Shown piece after piece: positions 52,527 to 64,000 of a DNA stretch of 64,000 nt (position 1 is the first letter of the stretch; every line of letters starts with the position of its first letter). A program made the translations under genes and the position numbers. The notes under the pieces were generated by a model. The model saw nothing but the letters and a program-made list of their open reading frames with translations. It ran no database searches and was not told the DNA's origin. This stretch comes from Aaosphaeria pasadenensis (lineage: Eukaryota; Ascomycota; Dothideomycetes; Pleosporales), in assembly GCA_022813625.1 (NCBI GenBank), contig JAKLMB010000004.1:744001-808000 (forward strand), in the 5' to 3' direction.

Positions 52527-53525
52527 ATGGGTTGGCTATGGGGGAGCGATAGCGCTTCGAGCGCAAAGGATAAATTAGACCCTTCTCTTCAAGAGTTCCT
52601 CAAAAATGAGGCCCCTTCAGGCCAGAAGCCGACTTTGCCGTCAAAACCGATACCACAACGTAACGAAGCTTCCAAAGGAGCTCAAACGAACCCACCAAAT
52701 CCGACCGAACCTGCTCAATTACCCGAAAAACCCCTAGTTCCGCCTGAGTCGCAATTCCAAGATGGACGATACGCACATTTATGGAGGAATTATACTCCCC
52801 AGCATATCCTCGACGAGCGATCAAAAACAGAACAGGACAAATTGAGGGATATCGTCGATGCTTATAATGACCGCAAAGCCGATATTGGGCGGGTGGCTCT
52901 GGAGAACTGTGCTTTCGAATACATGGCGCAATTCGACTGCTTCAGAAATCCGAGTGTTGGTCAAATGGCGACATTATGCCGGGACGAATCGCGGAAATTC
53001 AATCGATGCTACGACATTCAATCGAAATTTTTGAAGGCATTAGGTTACTTGACGTTGGATAAGAGAACTCCGGAAGAGGACGAGAAGATCCAAATGCATG
53101 CCGACAAACTATACCAACAATTGCTAGCCCAGGAGGCGCTCATTGCGAAGGCAAAGGAGGAGGGGAAGCCTATACCGACATTTGAAAGTGTGTTGTCAAA
53201 GCAAAATGTGTCACGAGCGGCAGTCGGAAAGCCTCTTATACCGACCGAGATGTCATTACCCCCAGAAGCGGACGACGAAAACGACATCTGGGCTCACATT
53301 AGACCCTCTTCAAGAAAAGAATACGAGAAGAAGCTGGCAACGTTACCTAAAGAAGACCAAGAGATTGAAAGAAAAGCACTGCTAGGAGAACTGCGGGCAC
53401 AAACCGGTATCTCCAAAAAGGTTGAGGAAACCTTTGTCGAGGAAAGGATGAACCGTATGAAGAGAAGGGAAGCTGGACAAGCAACGTTTGGGGATACCAT
53501 CAAGCGGTGGTGGGGCTGGGACTGA
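52527..53525 (+). CDS. twin-CX9C protein, probably mitochondrial
   Basis: Single exon; the ATG at 52527 gives 332 residues. Two CX9C motifs are exact: CAFEYMAQFDC and CRDESRKFNRC, about 20 residues apart (centre near residue 140). This is the CHCH fold oxidised by Mia40 in the mitochondrial intermembrane space. A Pro-rich N-terminal third (residues ~30-75) and a long charged C-terminal helix (KIQMHADKLYQQ...) flank it. The protein ends GDTIKRWWGWD. Fungi keep this gene beside AME1 in my recollection, but no function is named with confidence; respiratory assembly or membrane contact roles are possible. Confidence 0.75.
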   Translation: MGWLWGSDSASSAKDKLDPSLQEFLKNEAPSGQKPTLPSKPIPQRNEASKGAQTNPPNPTEPAQLPEKPLVPPESQFQDGRYAHLWRNYTPQHILDERSKTEQDKLRDIVDAYNDRKADIGRVALENCAFEYMAQFDCFRNPSVGQMATLCRDESRKFNRCYDIQSKFLKALGYLTLDKRTPEEDEKIQMHADKLYQQLLAQEALIAKAKEEGKPIPTFESVLSKQNVSRAAVGKPLIPTEMSLPPEADDENDIWAHIRPSSRKEYEKKLATLPKEDQEIERKALLGELRAQTGISKKVEETFVEERMNRMKRREAGQATFGDTIKRWWGWD

Positions 53526-54060
53526 AGCTTTAATGATGACTGACCGGAGTCTCTATGTAATACCATGTAAATATATCTCCACCTTCACGTACGCAACGCA
53601 GCTGCGCGATGCTTTGCCTACCGCAAGCACGAACATGAACCCAACAAATATAATGAGCACCGCTGTTCTTCTGACCATTCCAAAAGCGCCTCATGCGAGC
53701 GATTAACCGCCCTATCCAGCAATGCTGAACGATGAGATGCAACGGATCCACGGAATGAAACCTTTAGTTCGAATTAGTCCCAGATAATTGTGAACGTCGG
53801 TCCCTTTGGAACACGATGTCACTGAACATTGGGAATGCCAAAGAGCGCTGATTGGTCGTGAATTAGGCCACCCCTGACCCTAACCATATCGTCATAGCTC
53901 CCCATAGCACATTGTTTTTCCTAGTTACCTAGATGTTTACTGCCCCTCGCTGCACCATCACTCCCCAGATAAGTTGGAAGCTCTGCATCCGTACCCAGGT
54001 CAAGAAGGAGAATAAACCATTTCCCACTTCCACCTTTCTTACCACGATATATCCATCACA
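53526..54060. other. intergenic, no gene seen
   Basis: 535 bases between two plus-strand genes; only short ORFs. Confidence 0.4.
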
Positions 54061-55049
54061 ATGTCGAACTCACCCCATCTCCTTGTACCTCGTGAGCCAA
54101 CCAAACCATCCCTCAACATCCAGCAACCCATAGCAGAACAACTACATTCTCCACTCTTCAGCCAAATCCCCGCAGAACTTCGCAACCATATATTCAAGCT
54201 CGCCCTACAGCCCTACCAAGACCCTCTCGACTTCTACCCTCGGGAAACCTATTACACCCGCCCTGGCACATTGGGCAAGCCGAGGATCGCCACCGAGTTG
54301 CTCTGCACGTGCAAGAGGATCTATCTTGAAACGAAGGACCTCCCGCCGCAGCACGACACGACCGTGACGTTCTATGGCGGGGAGTCTGAGCGTGTGCCGA
54401 GACGTAAGTGACCTCTTTTGACTCTTTCCTTCATGCTGGATTGGAATCCCCATGTTATGTCATGTGCTTACTCCACGCAGACTACATATCCGTCGGGGAC
54501 ATGCTCGTCCCGACTTGGTTCCAAAAGCTGTCTGCCTCGCAGGTTGGCGAGATTCAGCATCTGAGGCTCGTATCACAGCTCTATGCCTTCAAGGCAATGT
54601 GCAGTGCTGTATTCTTCGACCCTTTTAGCCGAGAAGATAAGCGTGGCGCTTTGGCGCCGAGCACCGTCACCATCACGATTCGGTATACGGACTTCTGGGG
54701 CTGGGAGCATGATGTCATGCTCCACTTGCGCGGCTTGGATCCCACGAGTCTGGTGGTGCCGGAGTCAGTCACGAAGATTGAGCTGGAGCTTGAGCAGCGA
54801 GAGGGGAAGAGGGAGGACTTGGAGGGGATTATTGCGGGGATCCCGGAAGAGAAGGAGCACTGGAAGTTTAAGAGGAAGGATGGGAGGTTCCTTGTTGTTC
54901 AGGATGACGTGAGGGAGTGGAGATGGATAGGGCCTACAAAGTTTATCGGGATCACCCATTGGCATCATCCTAAGGGGAACGAAATGCCCATGTTTGTCAA
55001 AGTCCTGACCTTTCTGCTGCAGGAAGATCACTACCAAGGTCGTATATAA
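54061..55049 (+). CDS. LPAELR-type fungal protein (2EXR/F-box-like)
   Basis: Two exons, 54061-54403 and 54481-55049, phase 1, for 303 residues. The opening helix is FSQIPAELRNHIFKLALQPY at residues ~34-53, matching the other two genes of this type. An ELLCTCKRIYLET stretch follows (~residue 85), also typical. The second half has a TVTITIRYTDFWGWEHD beta strand and a charged middle. No catalytic motif is seen, so function is unknown. The 77-nt intron ends in CGCAG. Confidence 0.72.
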
Positions 55050-55246
55050 AGTGACAGTGAACAGTGAAGAGCAAAACTGAGACCTTTCAGGGAGATGGAT
55101 TGAAATCATTCCAACTGTTTTCTCCAGCATTTCTTACTCAACACCAAATAGTGTTTCATTATTCCAATTCAAAATCTATATTACAAATACAGTTATGTAC
55201 TTCTTCTGGGCTTTGCATTATACCAGACGTAAACAACAAATGCATA

Positions 55247-57084
55247 CTACTGCAAGTCAAGAGGAGCAAGGTGTAATCTATCTCTCTTCGCTTTCTTAAC
55301 CGCCCCTTGCATCAATGCTGCAGGGCTGTCCACACTTCTCTTCAACGCCCCTCCCTCGCCACCACCTTCCGCCAACAGCTTCGTCAAATACTCGAACCCT
55401 GTTTCGTTCGGCTCGCAGACAGCGCCGGCCTCAGGCAGTGTCCCTTCCGTCATGTAATCATGCAGAGCCTGGATAGTGCAATTGGAAGGATGGTTCATGA
55501 TGCCGTGGCCATGGCTATTCTGGACCAGGAGTCTTGATCCGAGAAAGCCGCTCGCGGTCTCGAACGCGTAGTCGAGAGGTGTGATTGGGTCATTCGCGGT
55601 GTTGACGAAGAGGATGGGGAAGCTGGTGTTGATGTTTTCGAATCGACCCTCGTATCTTTCGGCGGCTTTGAAGGGCCAGTGGGCGCAGACCCAGGCTTGC
55701 GGACTGAACGCGTCGGAGAAGGAACCTTCGGCCTGTTGTGCCTGGATCATGCTATAGAAATCTTCTTGGGTGTCGGTTCGGAAGCTACCGTCCGCGCAGC
55801 CAATGCCGTGGAAGTTGTTCAAGCCTTTGTTCCAGGGCAGTTCGATCTCGCCGGGTGCTTCGGTGGAGTTCTGTGGGGGAACTTCTGTGAATGCGGCCCA
55901 GTTCTTGGCTAGAAGGGGTTGCACAATCAGGTAAAGAGTAGGCCATTGGTCAGGGCGATAGTTGAACTGGAGTAATCTGTATTTGATATCCAGGAAGCTC
56001 GGAAGCCCGCCAGGTCGCCACCACCCCAGACCAGTAGGGATTTCTTCCGGGAAGAATATTGGCTGCTCGATGAGATCATTGAGAGATTCTGCGAGTGCAT
56101 CCTTGAGATTCTGGAGGGTGGTATTTGCACCAGTGAAGTTGGCGATGCCAGGGCAGAACTCGGGACCAGCAGTAATGCACTCTTGAAAGAAATTGTCAAG
56201 AGCAACCTCCGTTCCGTACGTAGCCGTCTGCCACGAGCCAGTCCAGTAGTCGTTCACCTTCTGGACGCTGTCCAAAATCATCTTGTCGATGCGGTCAGGG
56301 AACATAGCCGCGAAGGTTTGACCAAGATCAGTGCTGTATGATCGGCCCCAGAAGCGAAGTTTACCGTCCTCGTTGAGAGCATCGACGATTTGAAGCATGT
56401 CGCGAGCGACGAAGGCGGTGCCTAGGAACCTTCCAATCTCCTCATTGCCTTCAGTGGCAGCACAGGCTTCGGCATACCACTTGCCATCGTCCCACGCTTT
56501 GTTCTTCAGAATCTCGTACAGGTCCAGCTGCGGCAGACCGGGCCTCTTGGACCTAATTGATGGGATTTCCGTGATCTCACGGGTGTTGTTGAAACTGCTA
56601 AGGTCGCAGGCAAATGGGATAGTCTCTCCAGTGCCACTGCATTCGTTAGTTATAGTTTTGGTGGATCATGGATGAAATCTTACCGAGTGTCAAAGCCAAT
56701 GATGTTGTAGTTTCCACCAAAGACGTCACGATACTTGGGACCCAGCCGGGCGACTTCCTCCACGCCCGAGACACCCGGACCGCCTGGATTAAAGATGATG
56801 GATCCCTTGAATGGCTCTTTCGTCGCGTTGTGTCTGATCAATTGAAGCGCGAGAGTCTCTGAGGAATTAGGTCGTGTGTAGTCCAGGGGAACGTTAAGTG
56901 TCGCGCAGTCAATGGGACCCGTAATCGCGTCGTTCGTGGCCTTTGGAAAGTCAAGCTCGCAAGGCGCCCAGTTCAGAGTACTAGGAGACCCAGAAACCTG
57001 GTTCGAGGAAATTGGAGATGCATTTGCATGGTCCGCAAAGGTAGAAGCAAGGAAAGAGAGAATTGCCACAGGAGAGGGAAGCAT
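55247..57084 (-). CDS. secreted TAP-like serine peptidase (alpha/beta hydrolase)
   Basis: Two exons, 57084-56684 and 56636-55247, phase 2, for 596 residues. A signal peptide (SPVAILSFLASTFADHANA) starts it. The oxyanion region is NPGGPGVSG. The nucleophile Ser lies in WGRSYST, where the usual GxSxG has Ser in place of the last Gly. The acid is Asp in NTANDPITPL and the base His in NSHGHG, the order and spacing of tripeptidyl-aminopeptidase-like S33 enzymes. A cap with paired Cys (FCPG, GIGCADG, WVCAHWP) and several N-glycosylation sites fit secretion. It probably removes N-terminal peptides in degradation of external protein. The GxSxS change may alter activity. Confidence 0.83.
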
Positions 57085-58241
57085 TATGACAGAAGTATGG
57101 TGTAGTATAGTACATGTTCAAAGTTGAGAAGAGCTACTTGCATTTATACATCCTGAGAACAGTGCATAGTTTGATGTGGTGTTGTAGTTAGCACCTTTGT
57201 TTTTACCTCTAAAGGCATATTGAGGCTGATGGGAAGCTAAAGACCCACCATAGCTGATATCAGATGCTTGCAAATACAAATTTGGCAGCGGTGACGTCTG
57301 TGTTGATTCGGCTCATGCTGCTCGATTTGGCTGCAAAATAAGATTGGGTACTTCGAATTGCATGGCTGGTCCAATGATGACGATGTACTCCACGTTGCTG
57401 CTAAGCAAACTATAGCATTATGGGGGAGGCGGCCTTGCTCTTCAGCCTCACAGGACATTTCCCAATGAGGAAAATACCATGTCCAAGAAAAGTAGTCCAA
57501 CTTGTTAGTTTAGCTTACATTGTGCACGGCCAGCCTAACCGTAAATGGCAATAACAGTGCAAGCCGTTCCGCTATGTTAGCGCGTGGAGAGCATCAGAGT
57601 GCAATTATAAGATATCCACATCTGCAATTTTAACTTCCGCATCATCATAACCAGATGCAACACAGTAGTGGTGGAGCTCACAGTGTAGACCATGAAAAGG
57701 GCTATGTTGCCAGACCAAATGATCCCCCTTTCAGATGATGGGGGACATACTCTACTTGATATTCTTAGATCCGTATCTAATCGCCTTCGCGCCACCATCG
57801 CCGTCCTATATCTACCTCACAGAGCGCGCTTCAGTCCAAGTTCGATTTCAAATCCATACTACACTCTCTCCAAGCGTAACATTAACGCTCTGGTCGTTCG
57901 TTACCGGGTCATCGTACCGAGCCAAGCTAACGCTGCCATCGCGCAGCCCTAAAGACGGCAGCCACTTCGCAAGCCAAGCGAGATATCCAACTCTGGTTCT
58001 ACTCGGACATCTACCGACGGCATGCGCTTTTGTCAAGACCTGGGCGTCGGTGGAGACGGGTACTCAGAGATCAGTGACTTCCTTGGACAAGTTGTAACAC
58101 ATATCACGGATATATAAAGGACACTGGCAGTTGGGATCGATATTGATCTGTCATCTACCGCTTCGATCGCAAACTCCACACGATGCTCATAATAATGTAC
58201 TTAATAAAAGTACCACTGCACCCATTCTGCCCCCTCATCAT
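57085..58241. other. intergenic, no gene seen
   Basis: 1.16 kb without a supported gene. The left end should hold the peptidase promoter and the right end the LPMO 3' flank. Confidence 0.4.
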
Positions 58242-59085
58242 TTACCCCGACCAAACCTTCGGACCCGGCGGCTGATACGTCTCGGGCGCGTTCTGAATGC
58301 TCCCCAGATTGACCAGGATCCCGGGGTCGTTACTCTTGTATGCGCCGGGAAGCGCAACTAGCGGACCTGGCGACCCGCTCCCGCCGTCCGTGATCTTGAT
58401 CTGCGAGCAGCTGAGGTAGAACTGCGCCTTGTTGGCCTGCATTGCCATGTGCAGGGCGATGTGCTCGACGCGCAGGAGGTACTCTCCCGAGGGCGTGGAT
58501 TTGGGAATTGTGGCGTTGGTGGTTTTGTATTCGTCTGTCGTTGGGGTTAGGTTTGCCGTGTATGCATGTATTGTGCCTTTAGGGGGGCTAAGAGAAGAGG
58601 AAAAAAGTGAGAAACATACTCTGCCCTGGCCAGGTCATCTGCTTATTCTTATCGACCGTCGGCATCTCAGTGTGGAACTTGAACCACACATTCCCGCTTC
58701 CGTCCCAGTTGCTCGCGCTCTTTCCCTCGGGAACCTTGGCGAGGTAGTACTGCGTCGGGCCCGGGTGGTTCACCTGCTGTGTCGAGATGTAGTGGATCTG
58801 GGCTCCAGCAGGCACGGTCGCGATGCCGGCGGCGTTGGAGGACGAGTAGCAGCGGATGTCAGCATTGGTCGGGTTTTCGATGCCTTGCTTGGTGTTGTCG
58901 TTCTTCGTTCGGCGGGTTACGGACCAGTCTTTCTCTTCAGGTTTGCCGTTGATTACGAGGCGGGGGAAGGTGTCTGGTGTATTGTTAGACTATATATGGT
59001 GCAGCGAGTGTCGTGGATTGTGAGTATACTAACAGTGTGCCTGGACGGTCGCTGCGGTGAGCAGCAAGCTCGTGAAGAAATGCAT
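58242..59085 (-). CDS. AA9 lytic polysaccharide monooxygenase (LPMO)
   Basis: Three exons, 59085-59034, 58973-58620 and 58534-58242, phase 1 twice, for 232 residues. A signal peptide MHFFTSLLLTAATVQA precedes His17, which becomes the mature N-terminus and first copper ligand. The second copper His is His87 in VNHPGPTQYYLAKV. The axial Tyr is in QFYLSC. A Gln-rich AMQANKAQFYLSC stretch near the end is typical of AA9 (formerly GH61). The enzyme oxidatively cuts cellulose and some hemicelluloses outside the cell. No CBM1 follows; the protein ends in a Pro/Gly tail (YQPPGPKVWSG). The intron before the last exon is 85 nt. The gene is the only clear plant-wall-degrading enzyme here. Confidence 0.93.
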
Positions 59086-60368
59086 TTTAGTCGTTCCTCA
59101 GAAGTTGAACCAAGACTCGAGACTCAGAGACAGCAGTCTGGAGGAGTCGGGAACAACGAGACTCTTATACTGATTGTTCAATACATTCCGATCATTTCTA
59201 TATATTCCTAATCAATCGCTCACAATAACATCTAAATGCTGCCCGAAGGGCCAAGCGTCCTGGTTCGTCACATATGACCCAGTCTCCAATTGGCATCGTA
59301 CTTCTTCGCCCATGGCCAGCCTATTGGAAGCATCGCGGATAATGTGTGTATACTTAGCACGCGGCTCCACCAATGTTCGTTTGTACATGAAATTAATTCG
59401 GCGCAGGGATGCTTCTGCCGAGATCGTGGGGAAGAATGAACGGCTGTGCAACCTTGGTCGCGAGATCAATTTTGCGATATTGGATATAATCTACGGAGTG
59501 CCGATAGTCTGGAGGGGTGAAAGGGTAAGCAGACGTCGGCGGAGGTCAAGATCCGTGTTAAGTATCGGCAGGGATCCGATGTATACATAATATGATAATG
59601 TGCTTTTCAGGTTGCACGGGCCATCTCTGGGGTACATGCTACTGCTTGAATGTTTGGTTCATCCTTCGGAGAATTTCATGTAGCGAGTCCAGTCAATTGG
59701 GTATGAAAGAATATCATGATAAGTCAAGGGATATGTTTGCCCCGATCTGATTATTCGAAAAGCGTTTTGGTAACTCAAGAGTGTTCGAATTGTACTGTAC
59801 TATAACGATCCAGCATAACTCCTCAAAGTTGGTTTATGCGACAGCCTATATCTCTGCATTTCTAGTGCTAATGCTGCTACTAGGTGCATTTCGTCCGGAG
59901 TCGGGGGACATAAGTCACATAGTATAGTTAAAAAGCATCTCTTTGGGGGATAATATGTAGTCTGGGGTGTATTTGTCTAATGTAGTGTATATGCTGTGCT
60001 GTTCCTAAGTACTATGTGTATGTCTGTTCCATTCAACGCCGAATGCCTATGAATTAAATAATCAAAGGGATTAATGCAGGGGTATATGGGAATATTATTT
60101 GGGAAACAGTGAGACAATCAGTAAAGTCGATGATGTGGCTGGGCTGTGGGGTATAATGCTGACGAAAACGATTGAGGAAAGAGGACGAAAAGGCAAACGA
60201 ATAATACTAAGTAGATGACCAGGGACTAGAGCGAATCATCATCTTTTACCAAAACGGGGACCTCAGCCCTATCATTTCAGCTTTGACATTCCGCCACGTG
60301 AGTATAAGCTTACGCAGATACGATGACTTCGTAAGAGCTAATGATAGACCCTTTGCTTGAACATCTCA
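59086..60368. other. intergenic, no gene seen
   Basis: 1.28 kb, AT-rich. The first ~100 bases should be the LPMO promoter. An ORF at 59174-59590 is not supported. Confidence 0.4.
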
Positions 60369-61379
60369 TCATCTCCTAGAGCGTCTGTTGTATCTCGTGC
60401 TCGATTCTCCGCCGGCGGATGTCTGGGAGCTACTAATGCAGTCCCAGTTGAAGGGGATGGAAGAGGTGGGAAGATTGGTTCCTTGGTAACGTTGCACGCG
60501 TTCGCGCCGTGGCGGAGGCGAAGGTTGCGCAAACGCCTCACGGCGAAGGTCCTCAAGCGCTTGGTTCGTTGCGGCAAGCACAGCAAAACGACGATCGGGC
60601 GTCCGGCGCGCAGCTGTATTGGGAGTCATTGATCGTGCTTGGCGACTTGGGGGAGGTTGTCGTTGATGCTGACGTGACCGGTGGTGGCGTTGAGTTTGGG
60701 ATGATTGCGAGCTTCCTTGGTGCTGGTGCTGTTGAGTGGGGCGTTGATGGCTTCGGCTTTGATGGTTGCTTCTTGGAGAAGAGTGCAATGTTTCGTAATT
60801 TCGATGGCTCCGGTTGGAAGACTTAGAGGGCGTCTTGGGCGGTGGAGAAGGAATCAGGAAAGACCAGCCTGATCTGGGACTTTGATGTTGGAGACTTCTC
60901 TTGGACTTGGATTTTCGAGGGGGATCGCGCTTCTCGCCGCGACCACGAAGGGTACTCTGGGATGTATGCTTTGGATGACGCTGCCTGTGATGCTGGCTTC
61001 TATGAGGACGTGGATTTAACAGCATCTCCTGGGACGAGTTTCGACTTTCTGGCTCGACTGTACGGTACCACATGTCAGGTACCTGTACATTCAAAGAAGG
61101 CCGGTACGATTCTCTGCTGTCGCGCAGGTTGCGACTCGGCGCATCACCTCCATGGCGAGGAGTCCTACGTTCCTGACGAGGCGAGTGCGAGGATACAGTT
61201 TCTTTTGACCGCCTCTTCGGTGGCGTTTCTCTTGACCTGCGCTTCTCCGACTCTATCTCGACTTCTGTTGAGCGCTGGTGGGGTTGCGGGGATTGCTTAT
61301 TCCGTCTCTTTTTCTCCGACGACGACGTACTTTTGCGCTTTTTGTCATTTGAAAGATTGAAAGGGAAACACCAGCACAT
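60369..61379 (-). CDS. disordered Arg/Ser/Gln/His-rich protein
   Basis: Single exon, 336 residues from the ATG at 61379. It starts MCWCFPFNLSNDKKRKS, with two Cys next to hydrophobic residues, a possible palmitoylation patch. The rest is low-complexity and strongly basic, rich in SR, RS, HQ and PP, with a folded-looking piece only near ~265-290 (FAVLAATNQALEDLRREAF). It may be a membrane-tethered disordered protein or a splicing-related one, but nothing supports either. The composition is unlike its neighbours and antisense ORFs overlap it, so the gene is fairly, not fully, secure. Confidence 0.5.
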   Translation of the reverse strand: MCWCFPFNLSNDKKRKSTSSSEKKRRNKQSPQPHQRSTEVEIESEKRRSRETPPKRRSKETVSSHSPRQERRTPRHGGDAPSRNLRDSRESYRPSLNVQVPDMWYRTVEPESRNSSQEMLLNPRPHRSQHHRQRHPKHTSQSTLRGRGEKRDPPRKSKSKRSLQHQSPRSGWSFLIPSPPPKTPSKSSNRSHRNYETLHSSPRSNHQSRSHQRPTQQHQHQGSSQSSQTQRHHRSRQHQRQPPPSRQARSMTPNTAARRTPDRRFAVLAATNQALEDLRREAFAQPSPPPRRERVQRYQGTNLPTSSIPFNWDCISSSQTSAGGESSTRYNRRSRR

Positions 61380-64000
61380 AGCGATCCTAGAATGGGTCCC
61401 GGATCGCTATGCGCCGAGGGTTTGCGACCAGTAGATATAGATTGTTTGAGGTGAGTAACGACTGCTTCGTATGTGTTAAGGAACGAATCGAAGACGGTTG
61501 GGCCGGGTTCTCCGCAGTAGGGCAGAGCGGCTGCAGGCACTTCTTATGGACGGACGCAGCAGACCAATAGTGGAAACAAAGAGAAGACATGCGCGAATCA
61601 AGCAAGGATTCTGATCAGCCAGAAGGATGAAGACAACTACTAGTGGGAGCAACTAGCAGTAAAAATAGTGGTAATGGTAGCTGTAGTGGTAGTTTCATAA
61701 GAGTAGGAGGGAGGATAAGAGAGAATAGTATGTATGATATGATCTCATGTCAGGAAGAGAGGACGAGGAAGAGAGGGAACGCTCGGGCATTCCGCAGGGT
61801 GCATATCGCATGCCGCATGTCTGGCAGAAAGGTGTGCTCCACCACGGCGTCGAAGCCGAAAAACCAATAAAAGCATAGCGAATAGTGCATGGGAGTCAGA
61901 GGAACTAGATCAAGAAAAGACTCCATAGACAGTAGGGGAAAAGGTAGGTATACTTCCCTTGTATCGAATGCGCCCTCCAATCAGACCGAGGATGGCCTGG
62001 TTGGTTGTGTGGGAAAATGCCTGATTCGTACGCACTTCACGGTGAAGAGGTCGACGGAGAGAGGGGGGTGGGTGGCTTACAAGGCCCATGTGATATGATT
62101 TGATCATGTCGGGCTCCAGCTGATCGACTCAGGTTTTGTCGACATTTACCAAGTTCCCACCCTTCCTTTATCCTCCGGTCCGGCATCACGTCGCTCCTCC
62201 CAGGGCTTGCTCTTGTACGTGCAATACTTCAACCGGCGGGAGGGGTGGTGTGCGCAAGTCGTTGGAATCTGGCTACGAGGGAGACTTGCAGCTCTTATAG
62301 GCACTACAAGACCCCGTTTGGCACGGTTTCATGCCCATTTCTGTGCGATTTTCTGTAGGTACCCGCGCTGCAACGTGGCACCTGTTCTGAGCAGAAGAAC
62401 GACGGCCACCAGTGCGGGACGATCCTGGGCTGGGGCAAGCCTGGCAAGGTAGGGCTAGATTGAGGGACGTGAGGGGTTCCATGATGAGGATGACGGGACG
62501 GGGAGCAGCACTTAGAGGACAATGGAGGGGAGGGGGGAAGAGGTCCGAGGGGGATGGCAGTGGATGGCCATGTCGAGTTCGAAATGATTTAGTGTGGCAC
62601 TTTGTTTCTTGAATGGAGATGGCGTGTGACTGGCATCGGTTAGCTGCAGGTTGTTGGGTCGAGTTACAGTTCCCCATACACATTTGACTGTGCACACATC
62701 TGTATGGGGTTTAACTCGACTCAAAAGACTGGTAGGTTCCTGGTTTATACTTGAATTCTCATCGCTGTTTGGCTCTTTTCTTTGTCCTGATGTGAATAGA
62801 CTCCATAGACAAGGGGACAAGAGACACAAGAGAGGGACATGAGACAAGAGACACACGCCAGCTGACGTCGTTCGTGATTGTCTTATCGGTATCGCATCGG
62901 AACAAAGTCAGCCCATGTCCCATCCAACCAATCATTGACCCTGGGACCAACTCTCCGTCACTATACCGCAGTGACACTGCACAGCACGACTCCTTCACTC
63001 CCCTGTGCCTCTGAAGCGAAGTGTGGATCTAAATGTCTTTGTACTCGTAGAGTCATAGTTATGCAATCCCATCATTCAGCCTTTTCGTCGTCATTCCTGC
63101 ACAACTACTGTATGTACATACACGAGAATGGTTGAACCGACCCCTGTTTCAGCCCCCAAACTCATGGAGCGTCGACCTTGGAACTGATCATGGACGAAAA
63201 CGACACAATGCGATCGGCGCAAATGTTCCTGATTATCGGTCAGTCTTATTAGTTGACTTGCATTTCCCACACGGGCTCAGCCGGGCATGTATTGGGAATG
63301 GTTCGCTTACTTCTGGCTGCGCATCATTATTGTTCGGCATAATTGCACCTCAATTTGGTGTCTGGATTGTGTATTCTCTTCCACTCTCCATGGTGTTCGT
63401 TTTGGTGGCGGTGGGGGCGTATGCTCATCATAGGATGGGCGATGTTACCAGTGCCCTATGTACATGTACGTGCTATGATGCATTTGACAGCTCTCTGCCC
63501 TGCAGTTCCACATAGCGCAGCGTACCTGATAGACACACACTTTCAAGAACGGGGAGTTGTATGTCTGTCGCTGCAACGGGGATAGTGACCGTGACTTGTT
63601 CCCTCTTCTTCCCACCTATTGGACACCATGGACTCGGCGATTGCAGCAGATCTATTTTCCATTAAGTACAAGCCTACACGGTAGGAGCGGTTCACTGGAA
63701 CTAGGCAGAGATCACCTATCCATCGAAATCCAGCTAGGTAATGATCAACTGGCCCTAGTATGGAGAAGGACTCAAACGTGAGGCTGGAGTATTTGGTCGC
63801 ATTGATTTTGGCATGCTGTCACTGGTAGTCAGAGGAAAGGTGTTGAATGAGATCTAAAGGAATGAATGATTTCGATATATTTCCGAAACAATCTTCGAGT
63901 ACTTGAAAGTATGCTTTTTACAAATAAAAATGGCCAAATATCCAACATCCAGCATCCAACATCCAATGTACATGAACTTCAAAAAGATATTCCCACAGTG
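61380..64000. other. no gene recognised to the window end
   Basis: 2.6 kb with many overlapping ORFs of 60-140 codons, none with domains or splice support. Two low-complexity patches are visible: gtggtaatggtagctgtagtggtag near 61,668-61,692 and the (atccaac/atccagc) copies at 63,939-63,967. Confidence 0.45.
63939..63967. repeat. short atccaac/atccagc tandem repeat
   Basis: Four consecutive 7-bp copies with one base change sit at the window edge; too short to infer more. Confidence 0.6.

Noticed and set aside
60509..61360. Plus-strand ORFs of 105 and 172 codons
   Set aside because: Antisense to the basic low-complexity ORF, whose codons leave the other strand open; neither has a domain.

Overview
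This window is nuclear DNA of a filamentous ascomycete (Pezizomycotina). The evidence is genes split by very short GT-AG introns (mostly 40-70 nt, often with a CTAAY branch site), Zn2Cys6 and bZIP-DUF3425 regulators, a WSC-domain wall protein, an AA9 polysaccharide monooxygenase, and core genes NOG2, AME1 and threonine deaminase in typical fungal form. A leotiomycete-like fungus is plausible, but the class cannot be fixed from the sequence alone. Almost every gene needed splicing by hand; exon limits below come from frame, phase and GT/AG signals.

Layout. 0-14.4 kb is an accessory region: the 3' half of an MFSD1-like transporter, a bZIP regulator, a five-exon short-chain dehydrogenase, then an apparent galactoside-use block (Zn2Cys6 regulator, lactose-permease-like MFS transporter, divergent GH35 enzyme without a signal peptide), closed by a drug-type MFS transporter that is a clear pseudogene. 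14.4-18.5 kb is a gene desert with a short tandem repeat. 18.5-24 kb holds a CmcJ/NvfI-family oxygenase, a tiny gene built from an 18-bp coding minisatellite, an unknown coiled-coil protein and a secreted glutaminyl cyclase-like M28 enzyme. 24-31 kb has a mitochondrial membrane protein, an Fe/Mn superoxide dismutase, an unknown small protein, a DUF1275 membrane protein and a FAH-family hydrolase. 31.6-35.3 kb is a housekeeping pair: NOG2 (nucleolar GTPase) divergent from a mitoribosomal mS26-like gene. 35-44 kb has two LPxE(L/V)R-type genes flanking a large secreted protein, then threonine deaminase. 44.7-46.6 kb has a WSC-domain protein and a Gly/His-rich ORF separated by dense minisatellites. 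46.6-50 kb is gene-poor. 50.2-53.5 kb has the inner kinetochore gene AME1/CENP-U divergent from a twin-CX9C protein. 54-61.4 kb has a third LPxE(L/V)R-type gene, a secreted TAP-like peptidase, an AA9 LPMO and a disordered basic protein. The last 2.6 kb shows no convincing gene.

The strongest non-obvious signal is in the 378-nt third intron of NOG2, about seven times longer than other introns here. It contains an H/ACA snoRNA whose two pseudouridylation pockets match the two sides of the universally conserved helix-69 loop of large-subunit rRNA (yeast U2258 and U2260). That makes it the counterpart of yeast snR191, which also lives in the NOG2 intron. Other points of note are the triple-lesion transporter pseudogene, the permease/GH35 divergent promoter with an inverted CGG site, and a superoxide dismutase with an in-frame upstream signal peptide.
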